Shown one piece after another: positions 56,241 through 64,000 of a DNA stretch of 64,000 nucleotides (its first letter is position 1; the number at the start of each line of letters is the position of its first letter). Under the pieces are notes generated by a model. It searched no databases, was not told the DNA's origin, and saw only the letters and a list, made by a program, of their open reading frames with translations. The DNA is from Amorphophallus konjac (taxonomy: Eukaryota; Streptophyta; Magnoliopsida; Alismatales; Araceae). The DNA lies in contig CM040117.1 of the NCBI GenBank assembly GCA_022559845.1, forward strand, positions 149,858,732-149,922,731. Reading direction: 5' to 3'. The position numbers were made by a program, and so were the translations under genes.

Positions 56241-57634
56241 CCAGAATATAAAACTCCGGTATAAGTACTTTCTAGACAATTGGGCTTTAATGGTACAACC
56301 AGCTCGCCGTCCTAGTGGGAATCCCAGGCTCGCGGAGTCTTACGAAGGCCTTGAAAAAAGATTACCTAGTCCATTGGATGGAATATCCAAAGGAGAGGTC
56401 ATCATGTCCAAGTTTGTGTTCCTAATGTGCAAAAGGTGTAACTAATGACAACATACTGGGATATGTGCCATGTACTTATGAAAATGACTCTTAGAAGAGA
56501 TATAGAATCATGTAAAATAGAGTTCAATCACAAATCCTCTCTCAATTTGAAACATGTATTTATTACAAAATATATGAATTTGGTCACAAATTAACACAAG
56601 TTAAAATAATACCAAATATGCTTAGAAACATGGAATCTATTATGATAAACTATGAAATCAACTAAGTATATAAAACCAATACTTAAATCCGGCTTAAAAC
56701 TTAGTTAACTATGCTTAATATATATTAACTATGGTTAATTATGCAATATGGTTCAGGTTACAAATATTACAAAATTGAAACTCGAAAACGGTCAAATACA
56801 GGACCGTCACTTTACGGTTAGCGGTATGTCGCATGATCGCGATAGTTCTCTAGCGGTCTGAAGGAAGACCATTTCTTCCTGTATAAAACCGAGTTCAAAA
56901 GATAATAAGACTAAATGCTAAACTAATACATATCATGCCTGGAAATCAACATATTACAACTTCCATAACCATGATAGAACAAAATATGGGCCAGCAATAT
57001 GCATAGGTTCATGTGATTAATAAGAAAATTCCATTTTTACTTCATTAAGGCTAACAATTATGCATGAATAGTAGCCTAGATGCATAGTCTTAATAAAACA
57101 TGAAATTCATGGCGTACAATGCATGAAATTAATTGAAACAAGAGGGCTTTTATTCCTGACATAAAGTTTAAGCCATCCATAAGATAACCTACCTTTAATA
57201 GTGCTCCTAGACTTTGAATTTCTGACTGGAATCAAACCCTAGTTACTACACTTTCTTGTACTAAGTCAGCAACTTCATGTCCCTCAATCTCCTGATTCCC
57301 TTGACCTATGGACGTGAAATATTGAGGGTAGATAGAATATATGAAGGGGAACATAAAGTTCTAAAGACACTTTTGGTAAATACCTTGTTTAGAGCTCTGA
57401 ATTCCTTGATCTTCTTGGGTCGGATGCACTAATCTCTGAGTTCTTAATGTAGAATCAGCAACTTTAGATGACTCTAACTTCCTGTAGGCTTGATCTCCTA
57501 GAACAAAAATTGGAGAGTAGTAAGTTCTAACTATAATGAACAAATTCCTAGAAGAAACTTACCTCTAATTCGCCCTCCTTACTTGAGTTCCATGCGTGCC
57601 AAAAGTAAGGGTCGCACACATTAAATCTGGAACC

Positions 57635-57643
57635 TATTTATAA
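57635..57643 (-). promoter_or_regulatory. Element H LTR TATA box
   Basis: TTATAAATA on the minus strand about 310 bp into the LTR, in the same region as the TATA box of element A. Confidence 0.5.
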
Positions 57644-57952
57644 GTTTTAGCTAGGGTTTGATGATTAGAACGAACTTAGAGTCCCAATTAGACTTTTCAT
57701 TCGATCTACAATCTTTCTAGACCTATCTAATTAACTGATAGAGTTAATCCAAGATGATTTGGACGCTAAAGATCCAAATGGGTTTATTACTTGGGCCTAT
57801 TGGGTTTATTACTTGGGCCTAATCCTCTTGGATCAAATGTAAGGCCTAAATAATTAGATTTAATTCACTATAATTTATTTAATAGCTCACTAAATGCTTT
57901 AATTAATTATATTTAAATCCAAAAAATTCTTAGAAAATTTTCGGGCGTTACA

Positions 57953-57965
57953 CCCTCCCCCACTT
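57953..57965 (-). other. Element H polypurine tract
   Basis: AAGTGGGGGAGGG on the minus strand, abutting the 3' LTR. Confidence 0.85.
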
Positions 57966-57986
57966 AAAAAGAATTTGTCCCCAAAT

Positions 57987-58544
57987 TCAATACATGAATT
58001 TATGGAGAGTGTGCTGAAATCTCTCGCGCATGGCTTCTTCGATTTTCCATGTTGCTTCATGTGGCCATGACTTGGTCCATTGGACTTTGACCATCAGAAT
58101 AGTTTTATTCCGAAGTTGACGAACCTCTTGTTCAACGATCCTTATTGGCTTTTGCTCGTATGTCAAGTCCTTTTTGATCTCCAAATTGTCATAAGTGATG
58201 ACATGGAAAGGATCAGGTACATACTTCTTGAGCATTGAGACATGAAATACATCATGGACTTCTAATAATTGAGGGGGAAAAGCAATACGATATGCAACTT
58301 CTCCAACCCTATCGAGAATTTCAAAGGGCCCGATGAATCTTGGAGTGAGCTTGCCTTTGATTCTGAATCTTCGAATACCTCTTCTTGGAGAAACCTTAAG
58401 GAATACATGGTCTCCTACTTGAAATTCCAGGTTGTGCCTTCGATTATCAGCATATGTCTTCTGTCTATCTTGGGCCATATGAAGTCTTTCTAGAATGACT
58501 TTTATCTTCTCGGTAGTATCCCTAATGATGTCGGGACCGAGAAA
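57987..58544 (-). pseudogene. Element H integrase C-terminus and chromodomain
   Basis: The frame ends the polyprotein. V-G-D-H-V-F-L-K-V-S-P and F-I-G-P-F-E-I-L-D-R-V-G are the GPF/Y-type end of the integrase. H-D-V-F-H-V-S-M-L-K-K-Y precedes a chromodomain-like tail, I-V-E-Q-E-V-R-Q-L-R-N-K then V-K-V-Q-W and H-E-A-T-W-K. In chromoviruses this domain reads histone marks and targets heterochromatin (family knowledge). The 57987-58478 part is fully open; a TAA near 58542 separates it from the core. Confidence 0.85.
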
Positions 58545-59399
58545 TTACCTTTCTCCTACTTCATTCCAGCAAATAGGCGAATGACAGCTTCTGCCATACA
58601 AAGCTTCAAACAATGCCATTTCTATACTAGCTTGGTAGCTATTGTTGTATGAAAATTCTACTGAAGGCAAGTGGTCGTGCCAACTTCCTCCAAAGTCAAT
58701 AGCACAAGCCCTGAGCATATCCTCCACCACTTGATTTCTCCTTTTAGTTTGACCGTCGGTTTGTGGATGGAACGCAGTGCTAAAGTTAAGTCGAGTCCCG
58801 AATGAATGTTATAGACCCTTCCAGAATTATGATGTAAATCGAGGATCTCGGTCAGATATGATGGTGACAGGGACACCATGTAATTTGACAATTTCTTTCA
58901 TGTATAATGCTGCTAGTATATCCACAGACCATCAACTTTTGATTGGTAGAAAATATGAAGATTTAGTCAATCGGTCTATGATCACCCATATACCATCGTG
59001 TCCACCTCTTATCTTAGGTAAACCCATGACGAAATACATCCCTATACTTTCCAATTTCCATTCGGGAATATTCAAGGGTTATAATTTCCCAGCAGGTTTT
59101 AAATGTTCTACTTTTACTTGTTGACAAGTGAGACATCGGGATACAAAATCCGCTACTTCTCTTTTCATATTGGGCCACCAAAAGTTCCTTTTCAAATCTT
59201 AATACATCTTAGTAGCACCAGGGTGAATAGCATACCTTGACTTATGTGCTTCCTCCATGATCAATTTCTCAGTATCTTCATGATTCGACACACAAATTCG
59301 ATCCTTAAATAATAATCGTCCATCATGTGAGATAGAGAATTCCGATCTTTGATCATTATTATCCTTGATTTCCATTAATGTAGGATCATTCTCTTGCAA
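58545..59399 (-). pseudogene. Element H integrase zinc finger and catalytic core
   Basis: Integrase joins the cDNA to the host chromosome. The H-H-C-C finger is visible (H-P-G-A-T-K-M-Y, then C-L-T-C). In the core the first catalytic Asp is Tyr (G-M-Y-F-V-M-G-L-P, about 59031), the second is kept (I-S-D-R-D-P-R-F), and the Glu is Lys (D-G-Q-T-K-R). So two of three catalytic residues are lost. Stops (mostly TAA) occur at several places. Same frame as RT. Confidence 0.85.
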
Positions 59400-60965
59400 T
59401 TAAACTATATCCTCAATCAATGTAGGTTGAGACCTTATATTGGCAATTATACATCCATCTTCCTCCCTGTCAATATCAAGATTTAAGTGAGAGAAATCTT
59501 TGATAAGACAAGTCATACCTTCTCTGAGGCTCGCTAGTGTTGCCATCGGTCTTCTGCTAAGAGCGTCTGCTACAGCATTCGCCTTCCCTGGATGATATTG
59601 AATAGTGAAGTCGAAGTCTTTAAGATACTCCAACCATCTGCGTTGTCGCATGTTTAACTCCTTCTAGGAAAAGAGGTATTTCAGATTTTTATGATATGAA
59701 AATATAATGAATTTCTCCCCATAAAGGTAATGTCGCCAAATCTTTAATGTGAATATAACCGCAGCTAACTCCAGATCATGCACATGGTAATTTTCTTCAT
59801 GACGCTTCAGCTGTCTTGAGGAATAACAAATCACCTTTCCATTTTGCATAAGAATGCATCTTAAGCCAATGCTAGATGCATCCGTATAGACTTCAAAACC
59901 ACCACCCTCAACGGGCAATGTCAAAATAGAGGCTGCAGTAAGGTAATCTTTAAGAGTTTGAAAGCACTCTTTACAGTCCTTCGACCATATAAAAGGATTT
60001 TCCTTTCTTGTGAGTCTAGTCAAAGGAACGACGATCTTTAAGAAATCTTTAATAAATCGCCTATAGTAACCAGCCAGACCGAGAAAACCTCTTACTTCAT
60101 ACACAGTTGTCGGTCGGCTCCAATTCTTGATAGCTTCAATCTTAGAAGGATCGACAGCGATACCTTCCTTTGAAATTATATGGCCAAGGAAAGAGGCCTC
60201 CTTTAGCCAGAACTCACACTTACTAAGCTTCGCATAGAGTTTGTGCTCTCCTAGCGTTTGCAAGGCTATCCTTAAGTGCTCTTCATGTTCTTCCTTAGTC
60301 ATGGAATATATAAGAATGTCATCAATGAACACGACCACAAATCGGTCGAGATAAGACCTGAAGGTGTTATTCATAAGTTGCATGAATGATGTCGGGGAAT
60401 TGGTTAACCCAAACGGCATTACTACAAATTCGTAGTGGCCATATATGCTCCGAAAAGCAATTTTGTAAATGTCTTCATCTTTAATCCTGAGCTGATGGTA
60501 CCCTGACCTGAGGTCTATTTTGGAAAAATATTCTACTCCAGAAAGCTGATCAAAGAGTTCATCGATACGCGGCAACGGATACTTATTCTTGATAGTAAGT
60601 TGATTCAGTCGTCGGTAATCAATACACAACCTAAGAGATCCATCTTTCTTCGTGACGAATAGGACTAGCGCACCCCAAGGGGATGTGCTGGGTTGAATGA
60701 ATCCCTTATCTAATAACTCTTGAAGCTGCTTCTTCAATTCCTTGAGTTCTGTGGGGGACATCCTGTAGGGAGCTATTGAAACAGGTGTTGCTCTGGGAAC
60801 TAGTTCAATAAAGAAGTTTACTTCCCTTTCGGGTGGTAAGCCGGGTAAGTCTGATGGAAATACGTCCAAAAATTCATTGACAATAGGGATGTTTTCTAAG
60901 ACGATTTCCTTGGATTTGGTAAGGATTACGGAAGCAAGAAAAGCTACACATCCTTGCGAAATCAA
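59400..60965 (-). pseudogene. Element H reverse transcriptase and RNase H
   Basis: These domains copy the RNA genome into DNA. From 60965 a 433-codon open stretch carries [28 protein letters not shown] and the catalytic F-I-D-D-I-L (about 60322-60339). RNase H follows: Y-T-D-A-S, D-L-E-L-A, then S-Y-H-K-N where the third acid has become Tyr, and A-D-A-L-S. A TAG at 59664 and a TAA at 59400 interrupt it. The catalytic RT residues are intact and the frame is otherwise good. Confidence 0.9.
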
Positions 60966-61878
60966 TTTTGCAAGCGTGCAGAGATGAAATTATAGTAGGA
61001 TGCTTCCTATATTTCATACCAAGGAAAGAAAATCGTGAAAGACCAGGTTTTTGGAAAGAGATAATTCGGTTGCAGCAATTTATGTAGGCATCGTGGTCTA
61101 CAAGCCAATCCACACCTAGAATAGCATCGTAGCCCTCCATGTCAAGGCATACGAGGTTTGCTGGGAGATTGTGACCTTCAACCAATACCTTACTATCAGG
61201 ATAATAGTTTGTAAGTTTGCTTCTGGGACCTAAAGGTGTAGTAATATCAAGGTCCGAAGGTAAAGGAATTGATGAAATAGGTAAGGTTTTTACAAAAGTA
61301 GTGGATATAAAGGAATGAGAAGCACCAGTATCAAATAATACGAATACAGGATGGGAATAAATCCGAATGGTACCTTCCATTAACCGATCATTTTTGGGCT
61401 CTTCCTCTTCTTCCAGAATAGCATTAAGACGTGCCTGACGCTTGCGTCCAGTACCGAAAGATAATTCCTTCGTAAGGGGGAAATCTGGCATGCGGTGCTC
61501 CCTGCTGCCACAACGTAAACAAGCGCCGAGACACTTCCAGCACTCTTCGGCCGAATGACCGAATTTCTCACAAAAAGTGCAAGCCATGGCGACATGCTTC
61601 TCTTCTTCCTTGACTTTCTTATTTTTGTGGTTACCACTACCACTCCTATTTCGGGACCTTTTCTTGCTATCACGAGATTTGTAGGGTTCCGTGATACCAA
61701 ATTTGCCCTTTTTATCACGCCGATCTGACCTTCGGCTTGGCTCCTCGCCCTTGCCTTTTAACTTCTCGACCTTCTCTAAGGTCCTCTCACAAAGATGCGC
61801 CCATTGGACCATCTCCGTGTAAGTACGTATATTCTGGGTCCCAAGTTGTTGAATATAATCGGGCCTCAAACCGTCCAT
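60966..61878 (-). pseudogene. Element H gag end, zinc knuckle and protease
   Basis: C-T-F-C-E-K-F-G-H-S-A-E-E-C (about 61554-61595) is a full CCHC knuckle; a second, C-L-R-C-G-S-R-E-H, has lost its last Cys. Lys/Arg-rich sequence precedes it. The protease shows V-L-F-D-T-G-A-S-H-S-F-I-S (about 61310-61350) with the catalytic Asp intact, and later D-A-I-L-G-V-D-W-L. The frame is the same as gag; it runs out of frame near 60965, where RT begins in another frame. Confidence 0.85.
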
Positions 61879-62388
61879 AAATCGATTAGCCTTCAGTAAA
61901 TCAATGCTAATTAAATGAGGAGCATAGGGTGGTTGCCTGAAAAACTAAAGTTCATACTCTGCGACTGACATCATGCCCTGGTGTAATGAAGCAAATTCCA
62001 TGGCCTTTCGCTCCTTAACATGCTCGGAAAAGTACTTAGCTCGAAAGAGCGGAAGAAAACCTTCTCCTGTGTGAGGTGCATCGACGGGTGGTACTGGAAC
62101 AGACTTCCACCACGTACGGACATCTTTATTTAGTTAAAAAGTAGCAAGGCGAACCTTCTCTTGATCCTTACATTGCATAACTTCAAAGATACGATTCATC
62201 TCATCTATCCAATTCTCGGCTTCATTTGGGTTAGAGGTACCCGAAAACCGCGGAGGATTTAAGCTCCGAAAGTTACGATGTAAGTCTCCCGCTCTTGCCC
62301 CTGCGTCGGCTTGAGCCATAGTTTGTAATGCCTGAGTCAGACCCGCAACGGTCTCTTGCATACCGTTCCAGTCTATGTGATGAGCCAT
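61879..62388 (-). pseudogene. Element H gag N-terminal part
   Basis: Begins at ATG 62388 (M-A-H-H-I-D-W-N-G-M-Q). P-P-R-F-S-G then W-I-D-E-M-N-R-I-F and C-K-D-Q-E-K-V match gag of element X. TAA at 62134 and TAG near 61946 interrupt an otherwise continuous frame into 61878. Confidence 0.85.
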
Positions 62389-62608
62389 TATGATGAAAAT
62401 AAGGTATCTGAGAAAAATAATGAATTTGTTAATTCTAATAGAATGAGTGAGGTTAGTCCTTAGAAATAATTCTAATTTCTATCTAATCCCCAGTTCTACC
62501 CAATTCCTCTCATAGGTTGGGAATTTCTTTCCTAGTTTCATAGGTGTGGTCTTTAAACCCTGGACTTAACCTATGACATGACTTTTCCCTAGGACTTCTA
62601 GTCCTAAT
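62389..62608 (-). other. Element H leader
   Basis: 220 bp between the primer site and the gag ATG, non-coding. It shares wording with the leader of X (for example the GGTTTAAA and CCAAG stretches near 13690). Confidence 0.6.
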
Positions 62609-62620
62609 GCTCTGATACCA
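62609..62620 (-). other. Element H primer-binding site (initiator-Met type)
   Basis: On the minus strand TGGTATCAGAGC, seven bases after the LTR end at 62628. Confidence 0.9.
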
Positions 62621-62627
62621 CCTTAAC

Positions 62628-64000
62628 TGTCACGCCCCAAGATTATGTAGCGAAAACAACCGGGAACGCGAACAGCCGGCATGCTAAATCTTGAACAAGC
62701 AACATAATCAGAGCACAAGAACAATCACACAAAGTAATTACATAATAATTTAATCAAACCTTCACCTTTATTTCATATAAAATAATCATAATCCAAATAC
62801 ATGAATATTTGCCTCTTCTAGACTCAATAAAAAGAAAAATTACATGTAAAGACTCATTCTAGACATATTTTGACATTCTAAGTCTTCACTCGAATCCATA
62901 TTCCTTTAATCGCTCTCGGACCCGCAACTTGAGTAATCTGAATCCGATTGACTCGTATTTCCTAAAAAAGATTGGAAAGTAGGGTAATGAGCACACTTGC
63001 CTAGTAGGTATCTTCATATCAACATGTAGGCAATGTTAAAGTAATTAATGTTTTAGCTCTAAAGAAATAAGATAAACCATGTAGATACGATGAAATAATG
63101 TGAAAATAAAGCCAAAATAACAAGATATGATCAAACTTGAGATATGAGATTATGATCTGATCAAGTATATAACAAGAATGTAAATTTGGCCGTTTCAAGA
63201 ATGTAACATGAATGTACTTTTCATAACTATGAAGGCTATGCACTAGAATGTCATGTAACAAGCAAGAATGTACTCTTCACTTAGTAACAAGTACTTCGTG
63301 AATTCATGTGGATCACCCCGTGGATATTTCACTTATTTATAAAGAAAATACTCAAAGTGCAATACGACGCCAGTAGCATCATACCCCATAGTTTATATAG
63401 TATGTTTCCGACAATCAGCCGAGGGGACTAGCATAGAGCCCTTGAACACAATCAGTGCTCGAACTGCATCTTCAAGTATAAATCAAGCTACTTCCACGTT
63501 ATAACAATAATATGGCTAAGAATGTACAATTTCAACTATAGTTCCATGATAAAGTAATCAAAAATAAGAATGCTTCTATTGAGAATAAGAGAATTCAATA
63601 AATGCATTTAATACTAGGTTATGCTATAGAAATAAATCGGCAGCATAACGGTACATTCTGTAACTCTCAAAATTACTTAGGCATCTTTTGAATAATGTGA
63701 TAGGTTCTAGACAATCAATTGGACCATCTAGGAACATAGGAAAATCAACCCTTGAGTCAAACCCCGGGTTAATCAATCTCATGACTTTGGCGGTCGTTTA
63801 CCGGACCGTTTCTTGATCATGGCAGTCTAGTTCAGGACCGTTTATGATAAGACAGTTTGATTTCCAAAATAGAACCTCTGGAGCTTTAGCGGTCTAGCGG
63901 AGAACCGTTTAAGATCCTTTAGTTGTCTAGTGAAGGGCCGCTAGCAGACTCTGACGGTCAACCAGATGGCCGCTAAGGGTCCAGAATATAAAACTCTGGT
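62628..64000 (-). repeat. Element H 5' LTR, partial
   Basis: The 3' 1373 bp of the 5' LTR; the rest is beyond the window. It contains the phased module array at 63790-63990 with arms more symmetric than in the 3' copy. Confidence 0.9.

Larger units (their letters stand above)
54889..57952 (-). repeat. Element H 3' LTR (3064 bp)
   Basis: Plus-strand ends are TGTCACGTCCCGAG and CGGGCGTTACA. It aligns with 62628-64000 over the visible part with scattered differences. The minus-strand TATA box is at 57635-57643. GCGGTC modules lie at 56050-56240 and 56786-56880. Open frames inside are chance. Confidence 0.9.
54889..64000 (-). mobile_element. Element H: Tekay/Del-like Ty3 chromovirus, nearly complete
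   Basis: On the minus strand: partial 5' LTR (64000 to 62628), initiator-Met primer site, gag, zinc knuckle, protease, RT, RNase H, integrase, chromodomain, polypurine tract, 3' LTR (57952 to 54889). Internal length is 4675 bp. Gag-protease is in one frame and RT to chromodomain in another, so one indel near 60965 and about ten stops separate it from a working copy. The long LTRs and chromodomain fit Tekay/Del. The GTCGG before 54889 is one target copy; the other is outside the window. Confidence 0.9.

Noticed and set aside
62605..62625. Sequence complementary to initiator-Met tRNA taken as a tRNA gene (also at 13639 and 42574)
   Set aside because: Only 12 bases match and each lies next to an LTR end; these are primer sites, and no cloverleaf is present.

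Overview
The window is intergenic plant nuclear DNA made almost entirely of nested LTR retrotransposons. I see no host protein gene, no rRNA or tRNA gene and no CRISPR array. Plant-type retroelement clades (Tat-like and chromodomain Tekay/Del-like Ty3 elements, SIRE/Maximus-like Ty1 elements), initiator-Met primer sites, 2-3.5 kb LTRs and deep nesting point to an angiosperm with a large, repeat-rich genome. The species cannot be named from this sequence.

Layout. (1) 1-9260, minus strand: a Tat-like Ty3 element (Tat-1) with a 3.55 kb 5' LTR and gag-protease; its RT and 3' LTR lie left of the window. (2) Tat-1 sits in the RT region of a plus-strand Tekay-like element A (RT-RNase H at 9261-10631, integrase end and 3' LTR at 14453-18141). 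A also hosts a second Tekay-like element X (10632-14452: 5' LTR, primer site, gag), whose 3' part is missing. (3) A lies in the 3' internal region of a SIRE-like copia element C (18142-33759). (4) The 3' LTR of C is split by element D (20185-31422), a complete Ty3 element flanked by the 5-bp duplication GGTGG that carries a gag-like, proline-rich reading frame and no RT or integrase. (5) 33760-35090 is an unclassified LTR-like piece. (6) 35091-37598 is the 3' end of SIRE-like element E. (7) 37604-40419 and 50838-about 53090 are two halves of a decayed SIRE-like element G, split by element F (40420-50832). F is a complete Ty1/SIRE-type element flanked by AATAT; it has gag sequence with a long coiled coil and five CCHC zinc knuckles but no pol. 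(8) 53091-54888 is an unclassified LTR-like piece. (9) 54889-64000, minus strand: a nearly full Tekay-like chromovirus H (3' LTR, gag-protease-RT-RNase H-integrase-chromodomain, primer site, part of the 5' LTR).

How the parts relate. D and F lack polymerase genes yet moved as intact units with matching target duplications, so they probably borrowed RT and integrase from Tat-type and SIRE-type relatives. Every coding region here is interrupted by stop codons; in Tat-1 and D nearly all stops are TAG or TGA and there are almost no frameshifts.

The most unusual signal is inside the LTRs. Several unrelated families carry arrays of a short, family-specific, near-palindromic motif at a fixed pitch. 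The pitch is about 30-33 bp in Tekay A, X and H, Tat-like D and SIRE-like F, and about 20-22 bp in SIRE-like C and E and in Tat-1. These pitches are close to three and two turns of the DNA helix. All spacings, similarities and boundaries were worked out by eye.
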